Positions 18,907-27,516 of a DNA stretch of 64,000 bases are shown piece after piece; positions within the stretch are counted from its first letter, which is position 1; each line of letters begins with the position of its first letter. The stretch comes from CAHJWH01 sp965198905 (GTDB lineage Bacteria; Pseudomonadota; Alphaproteobacteria; Caulobacterales; Caulobacteraceae), in the NCBI GenBank assembly GCA_965198905.1, contig OZ240678.1, forward strand, positions 2,976,001 through 3,040,000, written 5' to 3'. The notes under the pieces were generated by a model, which did not search any database, was not told the DNA's origin, and saw only the letters and a program-made list of their open reading frames with translations. Position numbers and translations under genes: made by a program.

Positions 18907-19899
18907 GTGACCGACCCGGAAGAAGAAGACGACGCCGCCGCCCAGGTCTTCCGAGTGATTTTACCCCCCAACGCTGTGGGCGAACGACTGGACAAGGCCC
19001 TGGCCGCTGCGGCTCCGGACCTCTCCCGCTCCCGCCTTCAGACGCTGATCGTGGCGGGCGCGCTGAGCCTCGAAGGCGTCACGGTCACCGACGCGTCGGC
19101 CAAGGCGCGTCCCGGCGAGTACACCCTGATCGTCCCCCCGCCTGAGGCCGCCGAGCCTCAGCCGCAGGACCTGCCGCTGACGATCCTGTTCGAGGACGCC
19201 GACCTGATCGTCATCGACAAGGCTGCCGGCATGGCCGCCCATCCGGCTCCCGGCACGCGGGAGGGCACCCTGGTCAACGCGCTGCTGCACCACTGCGCAG
19301 GGTCGCTGTCCGGCATCGGCGGGGTGTTGCGTCCGGGAATTGTGCATCGCTTGGACAAGGACACGTCGGGGGTGATGGTCGCAGCCAAGTCGGATCGGGC
19401 GCACCAGGGGCTCGCCGCCCTGTTCGCGGCTCACGACATCGAGCGGGCCTACACCGCTCTTACCCGGAGCGCCCCCGATCCACCGCGGGGCGCGGTCTTC
19501 ACGCGGATCGGCCGCTCGCCGCACGACCGCAAGAAGATGGCGGTGCTGAAGACCGGGGGGCGCGAGGCGATCACCCACTATCGTACTCAGTCGGTGTTTG
19601 GGCATGCGGAACGGCCGGTCGCCGCAAAGGTGCTCTGTCGGCTGGAGACGGGCCGCACCCACCAGATTAGGGTCCATCTGGCGCATAAGGGCGCACCCTG
19701 CCTCGGCGATGCAGTCTACGGCCACGGCGCGCCGACTGCAGCGGTCAAGGCGGCGGTGGCGGCAAGCGGATTGGCGCGCCAGGCCCTGCACGCTGCGGTG
19801 CTCGGCTTCGTGCATCCCGCGACGGGGGAGGCGCTGCGGTTTGAAACCCCGCCGCCCGCCGACATGCAGGCCCTGGAAGCCCTGCTCACGGAGCTGTGA
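18907..19899 (+). CDS. RluA-family (RluD-like) large-subunit rRNA pseudouridine synthase
   Basis: About 330 residues: an S4 domain (GERLDKALAAAAPDLSRSRLQTLI) followed by the RluA catalytic domain with HRLDKDTSGVMV (catalytic Asp) and GRTHQIRVHLAHKGAPCLGD. The length and S4 domain fit RluC/RluD, which modify 23S rRNA. GTG 18907 is the likely start, since the codons before it are REPIN-derived. It lies upstream of rpoH, an order seen in alphaproteobacteria. Confidence 0.9.
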   Translation: MTDPEEEDDAAAQVFRVILPPNAVGERLDKALAAAAPDLSRSRLQTLIVAGALSLEGVTVTDASAKARPGEYTLIVPPPEAAEPQPQDLPLTILFEDADLIVIDKAAGMAAHPAPGTREGTLVNALLHHCAGSLSGIGGVLRPGIVHRLDKDTSGVMVAAKSDRAHQGLAALFAAHDIERAYTALTRSAPDPPRGAVFTRIGRSPHDRKKMAVLKTGGREAITHYRTQSVFGHAERPVAAKVLCRLETGRTHQIRVHLAHKGAPCLGDAVYGHGAPTAAVKAAVAASGLARQALHAAVLGFVHPATGEALRFETPPPADMQALEALLTEL

Positions 19900-20097
19900 C
19901 CCCGTGGCGCGATTTCAGAAAACTTGAGCTTGGCGGTAGGTTTTCCGCGTCGAAACGAAGCTAGGCCTCAAACAGGCCGCAACCTCATCCTACATTTCGC
20001 AGTTGCACAAACGACGAGACGCCGCGCTCTCACCGACCCTGTCAGGGCCGAGCGACGCCCCGGCATATGGCGCCACGCTTAGGGGATACAAGGCTTC

Positions 20098-20985
20098 ATG
20101 GCTACCAACGCTCTGGCGATGATCTCGCCGGAGGGCGGGCTTTCCCGCTACCTCACCGAGATCCGCAAGTTTCCTATGTTGACCAAGGATGAGGAGTTCA
20201 TGCTCGCCAAGGCTTGGCGCGAGCACGAGGATTCCGCGGCCGCGCACCGGCTTGTCACCTCCCACCTCCGTCTGGTGGCCAAGATCGCCATGGGCTATCG
20301 CGGATATGGATTGCCGATCGGAGAGGTGATCTCGGAAGGCAATGTCGGCCTGATGCAGGCGGTGAAGAAGTTCGAGCCGGATAAAGGCTTCCGCTTGGCC
20401 ACCTACGCCATGTGGTGGATCAGGGCTTCGATCCAGGAATATATTCTGCGTTCCTGGAGCCTGGTCAAGATCGGCACCACGGCGGCGCAGAAGAAGCTGT
20501 TCTTCAACCTGCGTAAGGCCAAGTCCGAGATCAGCGCGCTTGAGGAGGGTGACATGCACCCCGACCAGGTCTCGTCCATCGCCACAAAGCTCGGCGTCAC
20601 CAACGACGACGTCATTTCCATGAACCGTCGCCTGTCCGGCCCGGACAGCTCACTGAACTCGCCCTTACGCTCGGATAGCGAAAGCGAATGGCAGGACTGG
20701 CTGGTGGACACCGTCAGCGAGAGTGCGGAGCACGTCGTCGCCGAGCAGGAGGAGCGCACCTTGCGTATGGGCCTGCTGGAGGAGGCCATGCAGGAACTGA
20801 CCGATCGCGAGCGCCACATACTCACCGAGCGCCGGCTAAAGGACAATCCGACCACGCTGGAGGAGCTTGCCGGCCAATACGGCGTCAGCCGCGAGCGGGT
20901 GCGTCAAATCGAGGTGCGCGGCTTTGAGAAGCTGCAGAAAGCCATGCAGGCCGCCGCGCATGATCGAAACCTGATCAACGCCTGA
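20098..20985 (+). CDS. rpoH: RNA polymerase heat-shock sigma factor sigma-32
   Basis: A 295-residue sigma-70-family protein. Region 2 has GYGLPIGEVISEGNVGLMQAV and FRLATYAMWWIRASIQEYIL. The RpoH-specific box is QKKLFFNLR (about residues 131-139). Region 4.2 helix-turn-helix is TLEELAGQYGVSRERVRQIE. It directs transcription of heat-shock chaperone and protease genes. The 198-bp gap before it should hold its promoters; I see only a weak CTTGAG-type -35 candidate near 19,923. Confidence 0.97.
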   Translation: MATNALAMISPEGGLSRYLTEIRKFPMLTKDEEFMLAKAWREHEDSAAAHRLVTSHLRLVAKIAMGYRGYGLPIGEVISEGNVGLMQAVKKFEPDKGFRLATYAMWWIRASIQEYILRSWSLVKIGTTAAQKKLFFNLRKAKSEISALEEGDMHPDQVSSIATKLGVTNDDVISMNRRLSGPDSSLNSPLRSDSESEWQDWLVDTVSESAEHVVAEQEERTLRMGLLEEAMQELTDRERHILTERRLKDNPTTLEELAGQYGVSRERVRQIEVRGFEKLQKAMQAAAHDRNLINA

Positions 20986-21033
20986 CCTACGCGCTGCTTG
21001 AGCCGCCGTAAGGCCGCTAACCTTGTGGCGGAG

Positions 21034-21681
21034 CTACTCCGTGTCCGTGGCGGCGTCGTGGCTCTCGACACCTGCAGCCTCGGACAGAATGTGGAAGCGG
21101 GTGACGTAGGCGATCTGCGCACTTGGCGCCGCAATGGGATCGATAACCAGGGCGTAGTTTGCGGGCGGTTCTCCGAACAGGCGGCGCGCCTCGTCCATCG
21201 AAAAGCCCGCCAACTGCACCGCTTCAAAGTAGGCGGAGACCTGATCGGCGCGCTTGATCAAGGCCTTGACCGTGGCCGGCGGAGAGGGCGGCAGGCCGAA
21301 GCGGAGGTGGATGGCGGTTTCTAAGCCCCGCTCGAAGCTCCTGTAGTCCAGGCCGAGGGCCGCTTTGAAGGGCGAGATCATGTCGCCGATCACGTATTCG
21401 GGCGCGTCATGTAGCAACGCCGCCAGCCGCCAGGTCGGCGCCAGCGCGGGCTCCAGATGAGCGCAGACATCCTCCACGACCACGGAATGCTGCGCCACGG
21501 AGAAGGCATGGTCCCCGACCGTCTGCCCATTCCAGCGAGCGACACGCGCCAAGCCGTGCGCAATATCCTCGATCTCGATGTCGAACGGCGAAGGATTGAG
21601 CAGGTCCAGCCGACGGCCGGAGAGCATGCGTTGCCAGGCGCGGGGGGTAGGCTCACCGTTGCGCCGGGGGGTCTTGGCCAC
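21034..21681 (-). CDS. HD-domain phosphohydrolase (YfbR-like)
   Basis: A 215-residue HD-superfamily protein. Metal-binding residues are visible as H in QHSVVVEDV, HD in LAALLHDAPEYVIGD, and D in IKRADQVSAYFEA. The pattern resembles YfbR-type 5'-deoxynucleotidases and the predicted hydrolases annotated in alphaproteobacteria. It is convergent with rpoH. Substrate is not certain. Confidence 0.85.
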   Translation of the reverse strand: MAKTPRRNGEPTPRAWQRMLSGRRLDLLNPSPFDIEIEDIAHGLARVARWNGQTVGDHAFSVAQHSVVVEDVCAHLEPALAPTWRLAALLHDAPEYVIGDMISPFKAALGLDYRSFERGLETAIHLRFGLPPSPPATVKALIKRADQVSAYFEAVQLAGFSMDEARRLFGEPPANYALVIDPIAAPSAQIAYVTRFHILSEAAGVESHDAATDTE

Positions 21682-21706
21682 CTGTAAGCCCTTTCAGTCC
21701 TTCGCC

Positions 21707-22450
21707 TTATCTAGAATGTACGTTCAGGTCTACGAGGCGATCCAGGTCATGCTCGTCATACCGTTGGTGAGATCGGCGATCTTCGAAAACGCCGACGACC
21801 AGCGGACCCGCAACCGGCCCCTTCGCCACGTAGCCGACGGTGCGGTAGCCTGTCGGGCCGGGCGTTTGAGCCGCCAACAGATATTCGACAGATACGCCAT
21901 TAACGTTGGACGAAACGGTGCGGATTTCCGCCCCGCCTGAATGCGCGTTTACAGTGGAGCCGCCTTCAGCGCCCCATCCGGTGCTGATTTTGGCGTCATC
22001 TCCATCGGCGTTGATGGAAACACCCGGCAGCCGGATATCCGCCTTGTCCCCGCTTGCAGTCATATGAAGCCCCGGCAGATCGATCTTGGCATGATCGCCG
22101 CTCTTTACGTCGCTCGTCTGCGTATTCCCGTCTTCAGCCGCAGCCGGCAAATCACCTTTTAACTGCGTCTCGATTTGCGAAAGGCTCGCCTGCGCATCGA
22201 GCCCGTTTAACGGAACGAGGCTGAGTTGAACTTGCAAACCTGCAACATTGCCGTAGCTACAAGCTGCGCCAGTCGCTGACTTGCTGATTAAGGTAAGATC
22301 ATCTACGCGCGACGGGCACGTCAGCTGAGCCCTGACGCTGACCGGACGATCAGGACCTCCAGGGCGAAGAACGTGCCCCAACCGTTTGGGATGGCAGGCG
22401 ACCGCCGAACATAGAACGCTGCCGAGCAAAAGCGCCTGTCTTATCCGCAT
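21707..22450 (-). CDS. Putative lipoprotein of unknown function
   Basis: A 247-residue protein with a short signal peptide and a lipobox-like end (LLGSVLCSAVAC, Cys19). The mature part is rich in Asp, Gly and Ser. It has a segment of alternating KIDLPGLHM, KADIRLPGVSI and DAKIST strands, suggesting a beta-repeat surface. No family is recognised. Its codon use is less GC-biased than that of its neighbours. Confidence 0.65.
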   Translation of the reverse strand: MRIRQALLLGSVLCSAVACHPKRLGHVLRPGGPDRPVSVRAQLTCPSRVDDLTLISKSATGAACSYGNVAGLQVQLSLVPLNGLDAQASLSQIETQLKGDLPAAAEDGNTQTSDVKSGDHAKIDLPGLHMTASGDKADIRLPGVSINADGDDAKISTGWGAEGGSTVNAHSGGAEIRTVSSNVNGVSVEYLLAAQTPGPTGYRTVGYVAKGPVAGPLVVGVFEDRRSHQRYDEHDLDRLVDLNVHSR

Positions 22451-22554
22451 GACTTACTCCGCCTCGGGAGACATCATGCGGGCGACCAGCCCCGAGTCCA
22501 ACTAATTCCCAGTTATCCTGCCCGCTTACGGCGATTACTCACTCGGCCGCTAAA

Positions 22555-22737
22555 TCATGTGATGTGCTTCACCGCGACCGGATCGGATGCGGGGAACGTC
22601 TCCTCGACGCCCTCGTCGAGCAATTCGTCGCGCCGCTTGTGGCCCTGGTCATGGCCACGCTCCTCATTTTTCGGCTTGAGATCGCCTGCAGCCGCATCGT
22701 CGTCCAGGTGGGGAGGGGTCTTAGCGTCATCGCTCAT
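22555..22737 (-). CDS. Small conserved hypothetical protein (ETFPASDP motif)
   Basis: A 60-residue, highly charged protein ending DELLDEGVEETFPASDPVAV. The E-TFPASDP phrase is a recurring C-terminal motif in short alphaproteobacterial hypothetical proteins. No membrane segment or catalytic motif. It starts 3 bp after the stop of the acidic protein gene upstream on the same strand, so the two form an operon. Confidence 0.65.
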   Translation of the reverse strand: MSDDAKTPPHLDDDAAAGDLKPKNEERGHDQGHKRRDELLDEGVEETFPASDPVAVKHIT

Positions 22738-22740
22738 GAC

Positions 22741-23229
22741 TTAATCCTTGTAATTGAGGTCGACCAAATCATCGTCCGAGAGCGCCTCGGACTCCATGTC
22801 CGCAGCGCTCGAACTCGCCCCAGCGGCATTCATCAGATCGCCGGCGTAGCTCAATTTGACTTCATCGGGAGCCAGCTTACCGACGCTGTCAGTGAGATCG
22901 GGATCATCAGGACCCAGGTCGTTTTCATCCGCGAGATCCTCCGTCGAGAACCTCTCCCCGTGTCGGGTGCGAAGATCATCATCCTGGATATCGTCGTCAT
23001 CGTCGTCCGACGCCGCGGATACGATTTCGTCGTCGTCCATGTCTTCGGCGATTTCCGCCTCGTCATCGTCCCTGTCGCCGACCTTGGCGGTCACGTCATA
23101 GACGTCAGGGATGTCCTCAAACTGCTCGGCATCCTCCGCGCCGCCCAGACGGCGGGACTGAATGTTGGTGTTGTCTTCGTCGAAAACCTCGGCCACGTCC
23201 TGGCCATCGTACTCTGGGACATCGGCCAT
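22741..23229 (-). CDS. Very acidic hypothetical protein
   Basis: A 162-residue protein in which Asp and Glu make up roughly a third of residues, including a run DDDDDDIQDDD. It is probably disordered or salt/metal-binding. It ends ESEALSDDDLVDLNYKD. The start at 23229 is set by a GAGAGG ribosome site 8 bases upstream; the frame continues open upstream but into antisense of the acetyltransferase. No family is recognised. It is co-directional and nearly contiguous with the 60-residue gene downstream. Confidence 0.65.
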   Translation of the reverse strand: MADVPEYDGQDVAEVFDEDNTNIQSRRLGGAEDAEQFEDIPDVYDVTAKVGDRDDDEAEIAEDMDDDEIVSAASDDDDDDIQDDDLRTRHGERFSTEDLADENDLGPDDPDLTDSVGKLAPDEVKLSYAGDLMNAAGASSSAADMESEALSDDDLVDLNYKD

Positions 23230-23343
23230 GGACGCAGCCCTCTCCATCTCGACGCCGCGATCGGCGACGTTCATACGCGAAATCAACTCGGCCCCATCGC
23301 ATCCGTTCCTGGGCGCCTCCAGGCTGGAGACACTCTTGTGGGC

Positions 23344-23817
23344 GTGACCGTGCGTCCGGCGAACGCCCAGGACTGCGCCCTGATCGCTATGCTTATCCGG
23401 GAGCTGGCCGTCTACGAACGGATGGAGTCGGAGGCCAGGGCCGCGGCCGGCGACATCGAAGCCGCCCTGTTCTCCCCCGCGCCGCGGGCCTTCGCCGAGA
23501 TCGCGGAGATGGATGGGCAGTCTGTCGGTTTCGCCCTGTGGTTCTACAACTTCTCCACTTTCGTCGGTCGCTCCGGCCTTTATCTGGAAGACCTGTTCGT
23601 GCGGCCGCAGGCGCGGGGGCGGGGCGCCGGCAAGGCGCTGCTGAGGGCGCTCGCCCGGCGCTGCGTCGACGAGGATCTCGGACGCATAGAGTGGGCGGTG
23701 CTGGACTGGAACGCGCCGGCCATCGCCTTCTACGATTCGCTGGGGTCGCGAAGCATGGACGATTGGCGCATCCGCCGCCTCACCGGCGACGCCCTGGCCA
23801 CGCTCGCGGGGGACTAA
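23344..23817 (+). CDS. GNAT-family N-acetyltransferase
   Basis: A 157-residue acetyltransferase resembling diamine/spermidine N-acetyltransferases: VTVRPANAQDCALIAMLIREL at the start, LYLEDLFVRPQARGRGAGKALL containing the acetyl-CoA-binding R-x-x-G-x-G/A motif, then WAVLDWNAPAIAFYDSLG. GTG 23344 fits the family start; the ORF is open far upstream because it is antisense to the acidic gene. Divergent from that gene. Confidence 0.85.
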   Translation: MTVRPANAQDCALIAMLIRELAVYERMESEARAAAGDIEAALFSPAPRAFAEIAEMDGQSVGFALWFYNFSTFVGRSGLYLEDLFVRPQARGRGAGKALLRALARRCVDEDLGRIEWAVLDWNAPAIAFYDSLGSRSMDDWRIRRLTGDALATLAGD

Positions 23818-23908
23818 TGGCGCGCACGCTTGCCGGGACCGGCCTCGAAGGCTAGACCGCCGCCTTTCAAGCCGCGAGCGGCTTAACCCGAACACCTCTG
23901 GAGACCCT

Positions 23909-24874
23909 ATGGCTCGCGCGAAGATCGCTCTCATCGGCGCCGGCATGATCGGCGGCACCCTGGCCCATGTGGCCGCCCGCGCGGAACTCGCCGACATCAT
24001 CCTGTTCGACATCGCCGAGGGCATTCCCCAGGGCAAGGCGCTGGACATCGCCGAGGCCACCAGCGTGATCGGCTCCGACGTGTCGCTGAAGGGCGCCAAC
24101 GCCTATGCCGACCTCGCCGGCGCCGACGTCTGCATCGTCACCGCGGGCGTGCCGCGCAAGCCCGGCATGAGCCGCGACGACCTGCTCGGCATCAACCTGA
24201 AGGTCATGAAGGCGGTGGGCGAGGGCATCAAGGCGCACGCGCCGGACGCCTTCGTCATCTGCATCACCAACCCGCTGGACGCCATGGTCTGGGCGCTGCA
24301 GCAGTTCTCAGGCCTGCCGCCCCAGAAGGTCGTGGGCATGGCCGGCGTGCTGGACAGCGCCCGCTTCGCCTACTTCCTGGCCGAGAAGGTGGGCGTGTCG
24401 GTGGAGGACGTGCACGCCTGGACGCTCGGCGGCCACGGCGACGACATGGTGCCCATGACCCGCCACTCCACCGTCGGCGGTCTGCCGCTGAGCGTGATGG
24501 TGGAGCAGGGTATGCTGTCCCAGCAGGACCTTGACGCCATCGTCAAGCGCACCCGCGGAGGCGGCGGCGAGATCGTGGGCCTGCTCAAGACCGGCTCCGC
24601 CTTCTACGCCCCGGCCGAGAGCGCCATCGCCATGGCCACCAGCTACCTCAAGGACAAGAAGCGCGTGCTGCCCGCCGCGGCCCACCTGTCTGGCCAGTAT
24701 GGCCTGTCGGACCTCTATGTCGGCGTGCCGGTGGTGATCGGCGCCGGCGGCGTGGAGCGCGTCATCGAGTTCCCGATGGACGAGGCCGAGAAGGCCATGT
24801 TCGCCAAGTCGGTGGACTCGGTGAAGGGCCTGGTGGAAGCCTGCAAGGGAATTGATGAGAGCCTGAAGGGCTGA
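23909..24874 (+). CDS. mdh: Malate dehydrogenase (LDH-like type)
   Basis: A 321-residue TCA-cycle enzyme oxidising malate to oxaloacetate with NAD. It has the GAGMIGGTLA dinucleotide fold, the mobile-loop VPRKPGMSRDDLL with substrate-binding arginines, NPLDAMVW, and the active-site His in LGGHGDDMVP. A good ribosome site (CTGGAGAC) precedes ATG 23909. It is the last clearly chromosomal housekeeping gene before the decayed accessory region. Confidence 0.97.
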   Translation: MARAKIALIGAGMIGGTLAHVAARAELADIILFDIAEGIPQGKALDIAEATSVIGSDVSLKGANAYADLAGADVCIVTAGVPRKPGMSRDDLLGINLKVMKAVGEGIKAHAPDAFVICITNPLDAMVWALQQFSGLPPQKVVGMAGVLDSARFAYFLAEKVGVSVEDVHAWTLGGHGDDMVPMTRHSTVGGLPLSVMVEQGMLSQQDLDAIVKRTRGGGGEIVGLLKTGSAFYAPAESAIAMATSYLKDKKRVLPAAAHLSGQYGLSDLYVGVPVVIGAGGVERVIEFPMDEAEKAMFAKSVDSVKGLVEACKGIDESLKG

Positions 24875-24898
24875 CTGTCGGCACGCCCGACGCAGATC

Positions 24899-25059
24899 TC
24901 AGCCGTCACAACAGCTGACTCAGTCCTGGTAAGACGACGTTGATCCATCCAGCGTTTTTGCCATCGACCACCCATGGCTGGCGACCCGAATTCCTTGGAG
25001 ACCGCTCAAGGAGCTCCGCTAGTCACAGCTATCAATTCGCCTACAGAGTTCAGGAGGCC
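24899..25059 (+). repeat. Diverged direct repeat, copy A
   Basis: About 160 bp that aligns with 26,129-26,292: both begin TCAGCCGTCACA-CAGC-GACTCAG, share a GTTTTTGC block and CTCCG...GTCACAGCT, and end near CAGAG-TT-CAG/CAGTTCCAG. Short open frames exist in both but neither resembles a known protein. It lies directly after mdh. From here to 25,211 I see no gene. Confidence 0.55.
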
Positions 25060-25211
25060 TCCGTTCGTGACGACCTGAGGGCGAGAATAGCAGGGGAGGG
25101 GGCGACCGGTACCTGGGGCCGGTCACCCTGAGCCTCTTGGTCCCCCCGCTTCCGATAAGATGTAGGTCAGGGCGGCTCGGTAAGTGTACGATGAAGCGTG
25201 AGCTTGGTTCG

Positions 25212-25414
25212 CTAAGGGGTTTGCGATTCAGCTACAGCTTCTGCACCAATGCGGCGTTCCCGTAACGTCGTCAGCCGCTCGGGACTGCATTCGTGGCGCG
25301 CCGCGCCGATGATGTTGTGCACATCGGCGTCATGATCCGCTGCAACGCCCTCTCGGCGATCGCCTTGAGGAAGTCGCCATTATCGCTCTTTTACACCACA
25401 TCGAGCAGGTGCAT
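25212..25414 (-). pseudogene. IS256-type transposase N-terminal remnant
   Basis: The minus strand encodes DFLKAIAERALQRIM and, after a one-base deletion, ADVHNIIGAARHECSPERLT. Together these match the N-terminal block of IS256/mutator transposases (DFLR-IAE-VLQRIMDADV..IIGA-RHERSPERTTYRNG). There is an in-frame stop before DFLKAI and a loss of similarity after about 70 codons. It is clearly dead. The remnant marks past insertion in this decayed zone. Confidence 0.65.
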
Positions 25415-25588
25415 GGTGTCGTCGGTGATCGGAGGCTCCGGCCAGGGTTGGTCTGTCGCAAGCTCAAGCTTGACCCAAAGAACCCCGGTGACCACCCCAA
25501 CCGCCGCGAGCCGCCGCGACTATCGCTACGTGAAGGCTCCGCGCGCCGGCTCGCTCAGCGAATCTCCACCACCCCAGTGGACTCTATC

Positions 25589-25812
25589 CTACGTCTCTGA
25601 GGCACGCAGGCTCACTTCCATCTCGAGGCGCCGCAGCAGCTGTACGATGAGATCCAGCCGGCCGCCTTTGCCAGCTTCCAAGCGTCCCACGAATCCGATG
25701 CTGCATTTCAATGCGACGGCAAGCTGAGGCTGGTCAGCCCGCGCTCAAACCGGCGCGCTTTGATGGCGGCCCCTAGATGCATCGGAGTGGCCTTGTCGGC
25801 AGCCGTGAGCAT
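25589..25812 (-). pseudogene. HipB/XRE-like helix-turn-helix regulator, frameshifted
   Basis: Reading from ATG 25812, the frame gives MHLGAAIKARRFERGLT; a single-base deletion near 25,730 then shifts it. The second frame continues PQLAVALKCSIGFVGRLEAG and DLIVQLLRRLEMEVSLRASET. Joined, this is a short Cro/CI-type DNA-binding protein like HipB antitoxins. No HipA toxin gene follows, only the IS256 remnant. The AT-rich stretch upstream (25,820-25,900) contains a TATAAT box on the minus strand, probably its old promoter. Confidence 0.6.
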
Positions 25813-26128
25813 CAACAACCTAGGAAATTATAATCCGCGGAGTTATATGCAGTCGTAGCTCCGTAGATGAATACCCAATTTGAGATATATCTTTGCAGCT
25901 ACCTACGGACGGCTCGGTGCAAGTCTTCAGTCCTGACATCGTGTCCTGCAAAAGCTACGCCCGACAGGCTGAGACGCTACGAGTGAACCAGGAGTCGATG
26001 AGAGTGACGCCCGACATCGAGCTGCCACTAGGCTCGAGGCCCGGAAGCATCAGGCCCTGCGTGAGAGAAGCCTCTGAGTCGATCTTTGGGACCCAGGAGT
26101 TCGATGCGAGTGACGCCAGACAACAGTG
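25813..26128. other. Non-coding/decayed stretch
   Basis: No convincing gene. The first 90 bp are unusually AT-rich for this genome. Two 30-bp near-copies (CAGGAG-TCGATG-GAGTGACGCC-GACA) lie at about 25,989 and 26,094. Together with the longer repeat pair that flanks it, this looks like degenerate repeated sequence. Confidence 0.5.
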
Positions 26129-26292
26129 TCAGCCGTCACAGCAGCCGACTCAGCCGCTGGCACCATCCCGTTGGCCCACTTGAGTTTTTGCTAATCTCTA
26201 AAGATGACGGCGACTCGGATTTTCTTTGGCTCCGACTCCGCGAGCTACGCCGGTCACAGCTGTCGCCTCAAGTATACAGTTCCAGAGCCGCC
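26129..26292 (+). repeat. Diverged direct repeat, copy B
   Basis: Counterpart of 24,899-25,059 (see that entry). It ends a few bases before the left terminus of the IS5-type element, so the element landed next to or within an older repeated unit. Confidence 0.55.
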
Positions 26293-26300
26293 CGGCCTAA

Positions 26301-27232
26301 GAGGCTGACCCGAAAAGAAGGTTGGGTGATTTCGACCGCTTGTGATTCCGTTGGAGGTGCGAGCCATCAACGGGGATCCCATGTGGACCGAAACCACCCG
26401 GCGTAGACATGCCCGAAAGGGGCTGCGGTATTCAAGCGATCTGACGGAGGCGGAGTGGGCGCTGCTGCGGCCCTTGCTCCCGGCGCGCTCACGGCTTGGC
26501 CGCCCGGCGAAGTGGCCGTTGCGGACGATCGTTGATGCGCTGCTCTACCTTCTGCGCAGCGGGCAGCCCTGGCGGATGCTGCCGAGCGACTTTCCACCCG
26601 TGACCACGGTTCAGCGCTACTTCTACCTCTGGCGCGACACGGGGCTGTGGAAGAATATCAATCACCTGCTGCTGATGGAGGCGCGCCAGGCGCAAGGGCG
26701 GCTGGCCTCGCCCAGCGCGGGCGTGATCGACAGTCAGAGCGTGAAGACCACAGAGGCCGGCGGACCCCGCGGCTACGACGCGGGCAAGAAGATCAAAGGC
26801 CGCAAGCGCCACATCATCACCGACACCCTGGGCCTCTTGGTCGGAGCGAAAGTCCTCACCGCCGACGTTCAGGACCGCGACGGAGCGCCCAAGGTGCTGG
26901 CCGACATCCGTTTCCGCTTCCCCTGGCTTCGCCACGTCTTCGCCGACGGCGGCTACGCCGGAGACAAGCTTCGCGACGCCCTCGCGGGCCGCGGCGACTG
27001 GACCATCGAGATCATCAAGCGGTCCGACATCGCCCAGGGCTTCGAACTCCTTCCCCGACGTTGGGTGGTCGAACGCACCTTCGCCTGGCTCGGCCGCAAT
27101 CGACGCTTGGCCAAGGACTTCGAGACCACCCTCGAGAGCTCGACCGCCTGGCTCTTCATGGCCTCTGTCCAGCTCATGACCCGCCGGGTCGCAAGTCCCT
27201 GCATCAGCACGCAAACATTATGAGTCAGACTC
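26301..27232 (+). mobile_element. IS5-family insertion sequence
   Basis: About 930 bp carrying one transposase. Imperfect terminal inverted repeats are visible: GAGGCTGACCCG at the left and, read inward from the right, GAGTCTGACTCA (9 of 12 identical). No clear target duplication is seen, and the gene truncated on the right has no continuation on the left. This suggests an adjacent deletion after insertion. Confidence 0.75.
26381..27223 (+). CDS. IS5-family transposase
   Basis: About 280 residues. The N-terminal DUF4096-like region is YSSDLTEAEWALLRPLLP and LRSGQPWRMLPSDFPPVTTV. The DDE catalytic domain has the first Asp in GVIDSQSVKT, the second in FADGGYAGDKL and the Glu in RWVVERTFAWLGRNRRLAKD. 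The protein is full length and seems intact. ATG 26381 is the family-like start (MWTETTRRRH). Confidence 0.9.
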   Translation: MWTETTRRRHARKGLRYSSDLTEAEWALLRPLLPARSRLGRPAKWPLRTIVDALLYLLRSGQPWRMLPSDFPPVTTVQRYFYLWRDTGLWKNINHLLLMEARQAQGRLASPSAGVIDSQSVKTTEAGGPRGYDAGKKIKGRKRHIITDTLGLLVGAKVLTADVQDRDGAPKVLADIRFRFPWLRHVFADGGYAGDKLRDALAGRGDWTIEIIKRSDIAQGFELLPRRWVVERTFAWLGRNRRLAKDFETTLESSTAWLFMASVQLMTRRVASPCISTQTL

Positions 27233-27462
27233 TCAGAGGGATTAGGCGGAGCGACCCAGAACACGGCCTCAGCGCCGTCGAAGGCGCGACCGACGACCGC
27301 TTCATCGCCGTGCGAACCTTCCACGATCTCCACCCGATCGCGGATCGCCGGCGGCAGCTTGCCCGCATCGCGCACAATGACGGGCACCGCCTCGTTGCCG
27401 TCGAGCAGGTGCTGAATAAGATGGTGGCCGATGTTGCCGGTCGGGGTGGTGACGACGATCAT
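27233..27462 (-). pseudogene. NmrA-like NAD(P)-binding protein, truncated by IS5 element
   Basis: The first 75 or so codons of an atypical short-chain dehydrogenase: MIVVTTPTGNIGHHLIQHLL (Rossmann GxxGxxG), VPVIVRDAGKL, then DGAEAVFWVAPPNP, where the frame runs into the insertion sequence. The remaining two thirds are absent on the far side of the element. Expressed, it could only make an N-terminal fragment fused to antisense transposase sequence. Confidence 0.8.
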
Positions 27463-27516
27463 CTGGACTCTCCGTTGGACATCGGACGAACTCGGCGCTC
27501 GCGCTGGCGTGTGCGT

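Noticed and set aside
19900..20097. Possible sigma-32 promoter before rpoH
   Set aside because: A CTTGAG hexamer is present near 19,923, but no convincing CCCCAT-type -10 at proper spacing was found, so it is not listed as a feature.
22564..23343. Long plus-strand extension upstream of the GNAT gene
   Set aside because: It is antisense to the acidic and ETFPASDP genes. Family length and motif position put the acetyltransferase start at 23,344.
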